Below, piece by piece: positions 16,993 through 26,904 of a stretch of 64,000 nt of DNA. Source of the stretch: Candidatus Omnitrophota bacterium (GTDB taxonomy: Bacteria; Hinthialibacterota; Hinthialibacteria; Hinthialibacterales; JAKPRU01); the NCBI GenBank assembly GCA_029570205.1, contig JAKQSI010000045.1, positions 1 through 64,000 of the forward strand, in the 5' to 3' direction. Below the pieces are notes generated by a model, which had not been told where the DNA came from, searched no databases, and worked only from the letters and a program-made list of their open reading frames with translations. The number at the start of each line of letters is the position of its first letter. Position 1 is the first letter of the stretch. The translations under genes and the position numbers were made by a program.

Positions 16993-19101
16993 ATGGATTC
17001 CCCCGTCGGCCGTCGTCTTCTGTTTGTTCTTACCCTCAGCCTGGTGGGATTCGTCGGACTGGGATTCCGATTATATCAGCTGATGATGCACCCGGAAAAA
17101 CAGTACTGCAAAAGCCACAGTCGAATGTACCAGGGACACATCTATCTTCCGGCACAGCGGGGCCATATTCTGGATCGGAATTCGAATCCGCTTGCAACGG
17201 AAAAGACGGCATGGGACCTCTATGTAACAGGTCGGCCGGAGAATCCGAAGGAATTTGCCCGAATCGTCGGCAGCACACTCAATCAGGACCCCGAAACACT
17301 CATAATGCGCCTACCCGAGAAGGACGGACAAGACAAGCTGGTCTTGCGGGATATTCCGGGCGAGATATACAACCGGTTAGCTGCTGCGCTGGAACAATAT
17401 TCAAAAACCATGGAAAAAGAAGACCGCGTTAAATACTCTCTGCGGCCGCACTTTCTGCGTTTTTACCCTGAAGGAGATCTTGCCTCCAATGTGATCGGTT
17501 ATGTCGGGGCGGACCAGGTCGGATTGGGAGGAATCGAATACACGTTCCAGAACAGGCTGGAGAGTGCGCCGGAACGGGTGATTGTGCCGGTTGACAGTCT
17601 GCGGAATATTCTTGCAGAGAATGACTATATCAAACAAGCGAATGTTCGCGGGGCAGATGTCATTCTCACAATCGATGCCTGGATTCAGCACACGGTGGAG
17701 CAGGAGATACGGAATCTTATGGATCGATCGCAGGCAACCCAGGCCATGGCGGTGGTCATGGAACCCAAAACCGGGGAAATCCTTGCCATGGCCGCCGTGC
17801 CGAGCTTCGATCCGAATGACTATCAACGATATGGCGAGTTTCGACGGAAATGCAGACCGGTAACCGACATGTTCGAACCGGGATCGGTAATCAAACCCTT
17901 CGTCGTTGCAGGAGCGTTGGAGGCAGGTGCAGTAACGCCGGACCGGGTTTTTGATTGTGAGCGGGGTAATTATACCGTCCGGGGCGCCAACGGAAGAGTT
18001 CTGAAAGTCATTCATGATGATATCCACCGATTCGATCGTCTCTCCGTTCGTGACATCGTTGTCCGTAGCTCCAATATCGGAGTATGCAAGATAGCCGCTC
18101 AGTTGGGCGCGGCAGGCGTGTCGGATATTTTAAGACGATTCGGCTTCGGCTCGGTCTCCGGGGTGGAACTGCCCGGAGAAACTCCAGGAATCCTTCGGTC
18201 TCCCGACTCGCGAGGCTGGAGCGCCTTATCAATGTACGCCATGCCTTACGGGCAGGAGATGGCGACGAATTGCCTGGTAATTACAGCGGCCTACTCGATA
18301 TTGGCTAATCGCGGCCTCCGGGTGCAACCTCATATCGTTAAAGGTTACTGCAATCCGGCGGACGGTCGTATTTCGCTTCGAGAATCGCAACCGCCGGAAA
18401 GAATCATTGCAACCGAAATAGCCGAACAAGTTGTGGAAATGTTGATTGGAGTGACCGAAGATCCTGAGGGAACAGGATACCGGTATTGCCGCATTCCGGG
18501 ATTTCGCGTCGCCGGAAAGACCGGTACGGCGCAGAAAGCCGGTCACACCGGCACATACGAAAAGGGGAAGCGTATTGCCGGCTGGGCAGGTTTTTTCCCG
18601 GCGTACGACCCGAAAGCGGTTATTTTTTTGATGGTAGATGAGCCGACAATAGGCAAGTATGGTGGGGAATTAGCCGGTAGTTCTTTTGCTCGAATTGCCG
18701 ACAAGTTGATCCGGTACTGGGGGCTTTTGCCCGATCAGATCGAACCCTGGATCAGTGCCACTTCGCAAAAGTCACAATCCAGGGTTGATCACGAAGTAGA
18801 CGGTGCAACCCAGACAAAACCTCCAGAGAGCGCGCCGGAGCCTGTCCGTCGCGGAGTCATGCCCGATCTGACCGGGCTGTCGGCAAAAGAAGCTTACTTA
18901 AAACTTGTCGAAGCAGGCTTTCGAGCCACTTTCGAGGGCACAGGACGAGTGTTACATCAGGAGACTTCCGCAGGAGAAGTCCCGTCCACCTTCCATGCCG
19001 GACAGGTGGTATTGGGATCCGATCCCGACAAGATCAGACCGGCAGAAGTATTGGCGTCGATACCCGACGTGGGAAAGACTCGCGCCGACAAAGGCAAGTA
19101 A
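16993..19101 (+). CDS. ftsI: Class B penicillin-binding protein (FtsI/PBP2) with C-terminal PASTA domain
   Basis: AQRGHILDRNSNPLA, EPGSVIKPF (SxxK), SSN (RSSNIGV), KTGT (AGKTGTAQ); PASTA-like GVMPDLTGLSAKEAYLKLVEAGFRATFEG. Confidence 0.93.
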   Translation: MDSPVGRRLLFVLTLSLVGFVGLGFRLYQLMMHPEKQYCKSHSRMYQGHIYLPAQRGHILDRNSNPLATEKTAWDLYVTGRPENPKEFARIVGSTLNQDPETLIMRLPEKDGQDKLVLRDIPGEIYNRLAAALEQYSKTMEKEDRVKYSLRPHFLRFYPEGDLASNVIGYVGADQVGLGGIEYTFQNRLESAPERVIVPVDSLRNILAENDYIKQANVRGADVILTIDAWIQHTVEQEIRNLMDRSQATQAMAVVMEPKTGEILAMAAVPSFDPNDYQRYGEFRRKCRPVTDMFEPGSVIKPFVVAGALEAGAVTPDRVFDCERGNYTVRGANGRVLKVIHDDIHRFDRLSVRDIVVRSSNIGVCKIAAQLGAAGVSDILRRFGFGSVSGVELPGETPGILRSPDSRGWSALSMYAMPYGQEMATNCLVITAAYSILANRGLRVQPHIVKGYCNPADGRISLRESQPPERIIATEIAEQVVEMLIGVTEDPEGTGYRYCRIPGFRVAGKTGTAQKAGHTGTYEKGKRIAGWAGFFPAYDPKAVIFLMVDEPTIGKYGGELAGSSFARIADKLIRYWGLLPDQIEPWISATSQKSQSRVDHEVDGATQTKPPESAPEPVRRGVMPDLTGLSAKEAYLKLVEAGFRATFEGTGRVLHQETSAGEVPSTFHAGQVVLGSDPDKIRPAEVLASIPDVGKTRADKGK

Positions 19102-19114
19102 TTGTTGTATGTAA

Positions 19115-19142
19115 TCCTGCGGAATCCCGTCGCAGGAATTTT
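19115..19142 (+). terminator. Weak terminator/attenuator-like hairpin between ftsI and murE
   Basis: TCCTGCG-N9-CGCAGGA followed by ATTTT. Confidence 0.35.
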
Positions 19143-19193
19143 CGGTGCATCGCTCAATCCACCTTCCTCAGAGAAGGAAATGAGTGTACCCCT

Positions 19194-20651
19194 ATGGTTG
19201 AGACTGGCGTGATACTTGACAATGTACGGATATTAGAGACCTGCGGAGAAATCCCGGCGTCGTTCGACAGTATTGTGTATGACTCCCGGCAGGTCCGTCC
19301 CGGCGCATTGTTCGTAGCATTGAGGGGAACGCGGACGGATGGTCACGGATATCTAAAACATGCCTTCGCATCCGGGGCCACGGCCGCCCTCGTTGAAGAA
19401 ATCCCGTCTCCGGCCCCCGGACCCTGCCTGCGAGTTTCGAACACACTTGCTGCTCTCCCGCTGGTCGCTACGGCTTTCTACGGAAATCCGTCCAAAGACC
19501 TCACGATAGCCGCCGTCACGGGGAGTAACGGCAAAACGAGCACCACGTATTTGATCGAGTCCATGTGGAATCAGGCCGGCTTTCCCTGTGCCGTTATTGG
19601 AACCATCGAGTACAGATGGAAGAACAACACTTTTAAGGCCCCTAATACCACGCCGTTGTCACTCGACCTCCAGCGGATGCTCGCAGAAATCCGAAAGGAC
19701 GGCATCCGTCACGTGGCGATGGAGGTCTCTTCGCACGCTCTCAAATTACATCGCGTGGATGGGATACGATTCCGGACGGCTACATTTACAAATTTGTCTC
19801 CGGAACATCTTGATTTTCACAAAGACATGGATGACTACCGAGAGGCGAAGTCCCTGTTATTTACCGACTACCTGGCTCCGAACGGGACAGCCGTTATCAA
19901 TACAGACGATCCACACGGCCGGATCATATTCGAGAGGTTAGATAAACACAATCGACTTGCATTTGCTCTCGAAAGTCCGGCGGATATTCAGGCCCGGGAA
20001 TATTCCTTCGGCCTGCACGGAACCCGTTTTTTGCTTCACACCCCCGCCTGGAGCCACCCGGTGCAATCCCGGCTGCTGGGTGAACATAATCTGCGGAACC
20101 TGTTAGGAGCGGCTGCAACCGGATTTGCACTCGGCCTGTCGGAGGACGCAGTTGTCGAAGGGATCGAGTCGCTTCAATCGATCCCAGGCCGATTGGAGTC
20201 GATACCAAATAACAGAGACGTGCAGATTCTTGTTGACTATGCACATACACCGGATGGTCTGAAACAGGTCCTTTCAACGATTTCTTCCCTGCCGCATCGC
20301 AAATTGGTTACCGTTTTCGGATGTGGAGGCGACCGTGACCGTACCAAACGCCCTGTGATGGGAAAGATTGCGTTGGAATACAGCGACCAGGTAATCGTCA
20401 CGTCCGACAATCCGCGAACAGAAGACCCGATGGCCATTATTGCAGAGATCGAGAAAGGCATGACTACCGGACAAGGACAGTACCGAGTCATCGCCGACCG
20501 CGGGGAAGCCATCCGTTACGGCCTGGAGATTACAGGGTCAAATGATGTTCTTCTGGTCGCGGGAAAAGGTCATGAGACAACCCAGACGATTGGTACGGTT
20601 GCCTATCCGTTTGACGACCGTGAAGTCATACGAGAGATTTTGGCGGAATAG
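19194..20651 (+). CDS. murE: UDP-MurNAc-tripeptide synthetase MurE (meso-DAP type)
   Basis: VTGSNGKTSTTYLIESM; DNPRTEDP motif diagnostic of meso-diaminopimelate ligases. Confidence 0.95.
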   Translation: MVETGVILDNVRILETCGEIPASFDSIVYDSRQVRPGALFVALRGTRTDGHGYLKHAFASGATAALVEEIPSPAPGPCLRVSNTLAALPLVATAFYGNPSKDLTIAAVTGSNGKTSTTYLIESMWNQAGFPCAVIGTIEYRWKNNTFKAPNTTPLSLDLQRMLAEIRKDGIRHVAMEVSSHALKLHRVDGIRFRTATFTNLSPEHLDFHKDMDDYREAKSLLFTDYLAPNGTAVINTDDPHGRIIFERLDKHNRLAFALESPADIQAREYSFGLHGTRFLLHTPAWSHPVQSRLLGEHNLRNLLGAAATGFALGLSEDAVVEGIESLQSIPGRLESIPNNRDVQILVDYAHTPDGLKQVLSTISSLPHRKLVTVFGCGGDRDRTKRPVMGKIALEYSDQVIVTSDNPRTEDPMAIIAEIEKGMTTGQGQYRVIADRGEAIRYGLEITGSNDVLLVAGKGHETTQTIGTVAYPFDDREVIREILAE

Positions 20652-20654
20652 CGG

Positions 20655-22103
20655 ATGTATCCCTACAGCGCAACAACGTTGCCCAATTCAAGGAAAAGTG
20701 AAATGCCGTTCATTTGGCAGGGAACAGACCTTTTGGCAGCCACCGGCGGACAGCCGGTCGGGACAATTCCCGATTCCGTCACAGGCATCTCCACAGATTC
20801 CCGCAACATCAAAACAGGAGACCTCTTTGTAGCGTTGCGTGGAGAGCGATTTGACGGGCATGACTACCTTCATGATGCCCGAATGGCCGGAGCCGGCGCG
20901 GCCTTGATCGACAACATGTATCTGAAGCAAAACGCCTCTCACCTGCCCCTTCCCTCAATTGTTGTAGAGGATACGCTTGTGGCGTATGGGAATCTTGCCC
21001 GCTATTATCGCCGTTGCCTGTCCTTTTCCGTTGCAGCGATTACCGGGAGTGTTGGAAAATCTACAACTCGCAGGATGGTGGCTCATATTCTTCAAAGAAC
21101 ATTCCGTATCCATGAAACGAAAAAAAACTATAATAATTTAGTGGGGACACCGAAAACATTGCTGGAGGCGAATGCCGATACGGATATTGTGGTTTTGGAA
21201 CATGGGATTGACCGCCCCGGCGAAATGCTTCGCCTCGCCAGGATCTCTGAGCCGAACGTCGGCATTGTTGTATCGGTCGCTCCTTGCCATCTGGAAAGGC
21301 TCGGCACGCTCGAAGGGATCGCAACGGAAAAGGGAATGCTCTTGACGGAAGTTCAACCGAACGGCTGGGGGATTATCAACCTTGACAGCCCGTTTGCCTC
21401 CTACCTCCAGTCTCTCCCGCCTCACTGCCTGTGCTTCAGTCTCCAAAGACATGCCCCGGTACAATGTATTCACGTTGAGACTGACGATCTGGCCCGCGCG
21501 TGCTTTATCGTCCGCGACCCTCATGGAACGTGGTCGTGTAATTTATCCGCACCCGGCGCGCATCTGGTCACAAATGCTCTCGCCGCCTGGTGCGTTGGAG
21601 AGATATACGGCGTTCCCTCGGAAGAAAGATCTCTGGCACTGCACGAGTTTCAAGCCGACTGGGGTCGCCTTCGTCGCCGTGCGGGACGGAATGGTTCAAT
21701 TGTGCTAGACGACGTCTACAACGCGAATCCCGTTGCTTTCCGGGCTGCGCTCGATACCCTTCGACGCACCTCCGCGTCGCGCAGAATCGCTGTAATCGGA
21801 AATATGCTGGAACTCGGTCCGCGCTCTGCTGAGTATCATCGTCTTCTCGGCCAGGATATCCCCGAATACGGCATTGATTATCTGTTCACTCTCGGCGATC
21901 TCGCGTTATGTGTGAATGATGGGGCAATCGAAAAAGGATTTCCACAGAATTGCGCTGTCTCCTGTATTAGCCATGAGGAGCTGGTTCAAAGATTATTAGA
22001 ATTAATCAAGCCGGGCGATTTGATATTAGTTAAGGCTTCCCGGGGGATGGCATTCGAATCCGTTGTGGAGCGAATCATCGAATTCGTGGACGAAACAGAT
22101 TGA
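20655..22103 (+). CDS. murF: UDP-MurNAc-tripeptide-D-Ala-D-Ala ligase MurF
   Basis: ITGSVGKSTTRRMVAHIL...NYNNLVGTP; ATG at 20703 (MPFIWQGTD) is an alternative start. Confidence 0.92.
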   Translation: MYPYSATTLPNSRKSEMPFIWQGTDLLAATGGQPVGTIPDSVTGISTDSRNIKTGDLFVALRGERFDGHDYLHDARMAGAGAALIDNMYLKQNASHLPLPSIVVEDTLVAYGNLARYYRRCLSFSVAAITGSVGKSTTRRMVAHILQRTFRIHETKKNYNNLVGTPKTLLEANADTDIVVLEHGIDRPGEMLRLARISEPNVGIVVSVAPCHLERLGTLEGIATEKGMLLTEVQPNGWGIINLDSPFASYLQSLPPHCLCFSLQRHAPVQCIHVETDDLARACFIVRDPHGTWSCNLSAPGAHLVTNALAAWCVGEIYGVPSEERSLALHEFQADWGRLRRRAGRNGSIVLDDVYNANPVAFRAALDTLRRTSASRRIAVIGNMLELGPRSAEYHRLLGQDIPEYGIDYLFTLGDLALCVNDGAIEKGFPQNCAVSCISHEELVQRLLELIKPGDLILVKASRGMAFESVVERIIEFVDETD

Positions 22104-22114
22104 GGAGAAGAAAC

Positions 22115-23215
22115 GTGGCGCTGCTATTTCTTTATCCGTTAAGCCAAAGCATCGGGGTCTTCAATGTCTTCGTCTATATCTCATTCCGAGCCGCGATGGC
22201 CGCTGTTACCGCGATGATTATCGGCGTCCTTGTCGGCCCGGCGATGATTCGCTGGCTTCGCCGATTGAGAATCGGACAAACCATTCGAGGGGAGGGCGTC
22301 AAAGACCTTTATGAAAAACATAAGGGCAAGGCGGGAACCCCGACAATGGGCGGCATCCTGATTCTTTTCTCCATCCTGGTCTCGACCCTGCTATGGGGAA
22401 ACTTGAGCAATAAGCTGGTAGTTCTTGCGATCATTGTGACCTTGTTTCTGGGATTTTTGGGGATGGTCGACGATTACCGTAAATTACGTAAAAAAGTTTA
22501 TCACGGTCTTTCAGGTCGGGATAAGCTAATGGTACAATTCGCAATCGGGGGTCTGTTGGGATTGTATTTTTACCTGGATCCGTTGACGGCCAAACACGCG
22601 CATGAGATCCCTGTCCCATTTTTCAAAAATATGTTTATCGATCTCGGAGTGTTATACATACCCTTTGTTGCCATTGTAATTACCGGGGCATCCAATGCGG
22701 TGAATTTAACCGACGGATTGGACGGATTGGCGAGCGGCTGCGTTATCATGGCCGCTTCCGCCTTCACTGTCTTGGCGTACATCGTCGGAAGAACCGATTG
22801 GAGCGGGTATCTCGCAATTCCTTTTGTCCCCGAAACAGGAGAATTGACCGTATTTTGCGCTGCCGTGGTTGGGGCCACCATGAGTTTTCTTTGGTTTAAC
22901 GCACATCCCGCAGAGGTTTTCATGGGTGACACAGGTAGTCTTTCCCTGGGAGGAGCTCTCGGTGTGGTTGCCGTCATGCTCAAGCAGGAATTATTGCTTC
23001 TCATAATTGGAGGAGTGTTTGTTATCGAGGCTCTTTCAGTAATGATCCAGGTTGCCTCGTATCGCCTCCGGGGCGGAAAACGAGTATTCCTGATGGCCCC
23101 CATTCATCATCACTTTGAAATGCTGGGCTGGCCGGAATCGAAAATTATTACGCGCTTTTGGATTATCGCAGCCGTATTGGCGTTATTTGGCTTGGCCACA
23201 CTGAAAATTCGATAA
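22115..23215 (+). CDS. mraY: Phospho-N-acetylmuramoyl-pentapeptide-transferase MraY
   Basis: KAGTPTMGGILIL, VDDYRKL, NAVNLTDGLDGLA, HHHFEMLGWPESKI; GTG 22115 preferred because GAGGAG precedes it (ORF track starts at TTG 22100). Confidence 0.95.
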   Translation: MALLFLYPLSQSIGVFNVFVYISFRAAMAAVTAMIIGVLVGPAMIRWLRRLRIGQTIRGEGVKDLYEKHKGKAGTPTMGGILILFSILVSTLLWGNLSNKLVVLAIIVTLFLGFLGMVDDYRKLRKKVYHGLSGRDKLMVQFAIGGLLGLYFYLDPLTAKHAHEIPVPFFKNMFIDLGVLYIPFVAIVITGASNAVNLTDGLDGLASGCVIMAASAFTVLAYIVGRTDWSGYLAIPFVPETGELTVFCAAVVGATMSFLWFNAHPAEVFMGDTGSLSLGGALGVVAVMLKQELLLLIIGGVFVIEALSVMIQVASYRLRGGKRVFLMAPIHHHFEMLGWPESKIITRFWIIAAVLALFGLATLKIR

Positions 23216-23245
23216 GCAGCGGCCGAGCGGGCAAGGATTCGGGCA

Positions 23246-24637
23246 ATGATGTCGGAACAGAATGACGGACGGCGTTTCATAAGAAGATTCGATCATCGGA
23301 ATCTTCGTGGATCTACGGTAATGGTCATTGGTATGGCCCGAACCGGGCAGGCTGTTACCGACTTACTTTTGCAGCAGGGTGCGAGAGTAATTGCCTCCGA
23401 CACAGATCACTCCAAACGAGCGGGTTTAGAGGAACGATACAAAGGGCTACCGGTCCGGATCATTCTGGGACCACATGAGACAGTTGAGAGACCGGATCTC
23501 ATCGTCCTCAGCCCCGGCGTTCCCTGCAAGGGAGAGTTCTTCGACTGGGTAGAAAAGAATCGCGTCCCGGTATTGGGTGAACTGGAGCTCGCTTCTCGGT
23601 TTCTCAGGCGTCCGATTGTTGCAATTACGGGAACAAATGGAAAAACAACTATCACGGGGATGATCGCGCATATCCTCGGACGATCCGGATACGTCGGCGA
23701 AACCGCGGGCAACATTGGGAAACCTTTAGCTTCTTTTGTGACGGAACAACGGGCGGAGGGTTCTGAGCCTTTGGTCGTTGAGGTCAGTAGTTTTCAACTC
23801 GAGACCACTCAGTATTTTCGACCAACAGTCGCGGTAATCTCTAATCTTGCGCCGGATCATCTGGATCGCTACGCCAGTGTCCAGGACTATTATGAAACCA
23901 AAAGCCTTATTTCGGCCAATCAGACGCAGGAAGACTCTCTATGGATCGGTCCGGGAGTGGCGGAACTCTGTTGTCCCATAACCGAAGCCACCGTTCAACA
24001 CTTCGACATCTCGGAGCACAACGAGGATGGGTTGTATGAAGTTCACGGCACCGTATATCAGCGAATTGGCGAGTCGATGGAGTCGGTAGAGATTCCCTGG
24101 TGGGAAGGCGCTCTAACTCAAAACCGTCTTAATGCGATGGCCGCGGTCGGCGCAGCAAACAGCTTGGGAATCCCGGTTTCTGCCGGTTTTAAGGCATTAC
24201 AGGACTACAAACCGCCCCGGCATCGCCTGGAATTCATCGCGTCCGTTCATAACATCGCATGCTACAACGATTCGAAGGCTACCAATGTCCATGCAGTATG
24301 CGCGGCACTTGAATCCGTCCCCGCCCCGATCTTCATGATTGCGGGCGGGCGCTACAAAGGCGATCCGCTGGATCCGCTATTTCCACTCGTTCGGGAAAAA
24401 GTGCGACACATTTACCTTCTCGGGGAGGCGGCGGCACATTTTGCCCGTGCGTTATCTCCATTTACAGAAGTTACGATTGTACGGAACATGCAGGAAGCCG
24501 TACAAAAGGCTCTTACAGAACAGGCGGGTCCGGGATCTCTTCTTCTTTCCCCTGCCTGCGCCAGTTGGGATATGTATCAAAACTACGAAGAACGTGGCGA
24601 TGATTATGCCAGAGCAGTGTGGGAGGTGTCGAGATGA
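23246..24637 (+). CDS. murD: UDP-MurNAc-L-Ala-D-Glu ligase MurD
   Basis: ITGTNGKTTITGMIAHIL, NLAPDHLDRY, NDSKATN. Confidence 0.95.
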   Translation: MMSEQNDGRRFIRRFDHRNLRGSTVMVIGMARTGQAVTDLLLQQGARVIASDTDHSKRAGLEERYKGLPVRIILGPHETVERPDLIVLSPGVPCKGEFFDWVEKNRVPVLGELELASRFLRRPIVAITGTNGKTTITGMIAHILGRSGYVGETAGNIGKPLASFVTEQRAEGSEPLVVEVSSFQLETTQYFRPTVAVISNLAPDHLDRYASVQDYYETKSLISANQTQEDSLWIGPGVAELCCPITEATVQHFDISEHNEDGLYEVHGTVYQRIGESMESVEIPWWEGALTQNRLNAMAAVGAANSLGIPVSAGFKALQDYKPPRHRLEFIASVHNIACYNDSKATNVHAVCAALESVPAPIFMIAGGRYKGDPLDPLFPLVREKVRHIYLLGEAAAHFARALSPFTEVTIVRNMQEAVQKALTEQAGPGSLLLSPACASWDMYQNYEERGDDYARAVWEVSR

Positions 24638-25797
24638 ATGTTGAAAAGTCTTTCGTGAATGCCGCCTTGTTCATCGTAACCATTGCACTGGTCCTGGTCG
24701 GCCTCATCATATTGACCAGCGCCAGCGCAGCCCTCTTAACCAAAAAAGGGATCGATCAGAATGTCTATATACATCTAGGCAGGCAGTTGATGTGGCTTGC
24801 AGTGGGGCTGGGTCTGATGGGACTGGCCACACAATTCGACTACAATTTACTGCGCCCTGTGGCCAGGCCAATGCTTCTTCTGAACATTGCCCTGCTGGCT
24901 GCCGTGTTGTGGTCTCCTCTGGGATATACGATCAATGGCGCCAAGCGCTGGCTCGATCTCGGCTTTGTTCGTGTCCAGCCTTCCGAGCTCGCCAAATTGA
25001 CTATGGTTCTCTACCTGGCGGAAAGCTGGAGCCGCAAATACGAAGACATAGAGGACTTCTGGCGAGGCGTTGTGCCAACATTTATTGTCATCGGTATAAT
25101 GTTGGCGATGATCTTTCCTCAACCCGACAAGGGAACGGCTTTTTTTCTGGGTAGTTTTTGTGTTATGTTATGGTTTATTGCAGGGGGTAACATTCGGCGC
25201 ATTCTGCCGATTCTTTGCATTCTGCTGGTGGTGACCTGCATTTTGATCGGGGGCGACGACTATTCGCGGAAGCGTATCACCGGTTTTTTTTCTGAAGAGA
25301 GTCACCATATTCGAATGTCGAAGATCGCCTTCGCGAACGGTGGCTGGAGCGGTGTCGGAATCGGTCAGAGCCAGCAGACGCTGGGGTTCCTTCCGGAACC
25401 CAATACCGACTTCATCTTTTCCGTTTATGCCGAAGAATTGGGATTCGTTCCCTGTATTCTGATGCTTTTCGCGTTTGCCACAATCGTTTTCCTTTCCGTC
25501 CATGTGGCGCGGAAATGCGATGATTTATTTGGCTCATTGATTTCCGCCGGGTGTGGTCTGTGTATCGGTTTTCAGGCCTGTTTAAATATCGGCGTCGTCA
25601 CAAAGGTTGTTCCCACCACAGGAATTTCTCTACCGTTTATTTCCTACGGTGGATCTTCTTTAGTCGTATTCATGGTCATGGTCGGCCTGGTCATGAATGT
25701 AGCCAATGCAACTTTACGAGGCGAAACCCCGGAGAGGATCGAGTATTCAAAGAGAAGGCGACGCTCCTCTGCAGAGACGCATCCGCGGACAATTTGA
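24634..25797 (+). CDS. ftsW: Cell division protein FtsW (SEDS glycosyltransferase)
   Basis: Polytopic; NGAKRWLDLGFVRVQPSELAK; FPQPDKGTAFFLG; PTTGISLPFISYGGSSL; ATGA overlap with murD. Confidence 0.95.
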   Translation: MNVEKSFVNAALFIVTIALVLVGLIILTSASAALLTKKGIDQNVYIHLGRQLMWLAVGLGLMGLATQFDYNLLRPVARPMLLLNIALLAAVLWSPLGYTINGAKRWLDLGFVRVQPSELAKLTMVLYLAESWSRKYEDIEDFWRGVVPTFIVIGIMLAMIFPQPDKGTAFFLGSFCVMLWFIAGGNIRRILPILCILLVVTCILIGGDDYSRKRITGFFSEESHHIRMSKIAFANGGWSGVGIGQSQQTLGFLPEPNTDFIFSVYAEELGFVPCILMLFAFATIVFLSVHVARKCDDLFGSLISAGCGLCIGFQACLNIGVVTKVVPTTGISLPFISYGGSSLVVFMVMVGLVMNVANATLRGETPERIEYSKRRRRSSAETHPRTI

Positions 25798-25812
25798 TTT
25801 GGAGAAGAGATA

Positions 25813-26904
25813 ATGAACGGACTGCTGATCATCACGGGCGGAGGAACCGGCGGACATCTATACCCGGCGCTCTCCGTCGCCCGCGAGGCGCGAAGGCGGA
25901 GACCGGACCAGCCTCTTCTCTATATTGGAGCGGATTCTCCCGTAGAAAAAGAAAAGATGGAGAAACTGGGAATTCCTTTTCAGGGTTACCCTGTCCGTGG
26001 GCTGCGCCGCCGTGGAATGTTCCAGAATATCGGAATTTTATTGGAGCATGCAAAGGCCACGGCTCAGATCACACGACTACTTAAGTCGGTCCCGAGGGGA
26101 ATCGTATTCGGTGTGGGCGGATATGCTTCCGCTCCGGCCATGCTGGCCGCACGAATCGCTCGGTGGCCCATTGTTCTGCACGAACAGAATAGTTATCCGG
26201 GTGTTGTCAATCGCTGGTTTTCAAAATACGCACGGGCAACCTGCATAACCTATACGGAATGCCAACGCTATCTCAACGGTCCGCCACCCGTGCTGACAGG
26301 ACTCCCGATCCGGCCTGAGGTACTTCCGCCGGAAGGCTGGCGCCGATCCGAACGTCCGAGTAATCCGCCTTGTATTCTTATTTTGGGAGGCAGCCAGGGA
26401 GCCAGATCTCTCGTTGAAATCGTTTTCCATACCTCGCTGTACATGGACGAAATAAACTACAAATATCGCATGATATTACAGACCGGCGAGAAAAACCGGG
26501 ACTTGGTAGAACAATGTCCCCCACGCTCCCATATCGCAACACCGGCATTTATCGAGGACATGGCCTCGGTGTACAGATCCGCTGACCTGTTAATTTGCCG
26601 GGCGGGAGCTGCAACACTGGCGGAGGCCGCCGCATGGCAGCTGCCGGCAATCCTTGTTCCGCTACCGACCTCTACAGGTGACCACCAGATGAAGAATGCT
26701 CTTCATTACCAGAGAAGCGGCGGCGCTCACGTTATCGGACAAGACAATCTTAACACGACTCTTCTATTTCGCACGATCTCTCATACTTTGGAGGATGATT
26801 CCCGACGGAAGAACATGATTACAGGAATGGCGCTACAGGCCGAACTTCACGCTCATGTGAAAGTTGTAGATGTTATTGAATCCGTTGCAGGAGGTCTCGC
26901 ATGA
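25813..26904 (+). CDS. murG: UDP-GlcNAc:lipid I transferase MurG
   Basis: ITGGGTGGHLYPALSVAREARRR, GVGGYASAPAMLAA, HEQNSYPG, ILGGSQGARS. Confidence 0.95.
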   Translation: MNGLLIITGGGTGGHLYPALSVAREARRRRPDQPLLYIGADSPVEKEKMEKLGIPFQGYPVRGLRRRGMFQNIGILLEHAKATAQITRLLKSVPRGIVFGVGGYASAPAMLAARIARWPIVLHEQNSYPGVVNRWFSKYARATCITYTECQRYLNGPPPVLTGLPIRPEVLPPEGWRRSERPSNPPCILILGGSQGARSLVEIVFHTSLYMDEINYKYRMILQTGEKNRDLVEQCPPRSHIATPAFIEDMASVYRSADLLICRAGAATLAEAAAWQLPAILVPLPTSTGDHQMKNALHYQRSGGAHVIGQDNLNTTLLFRTISHTLEDDSRRKNMITGMALQAELHAHVKVVDVIESVAGGLA

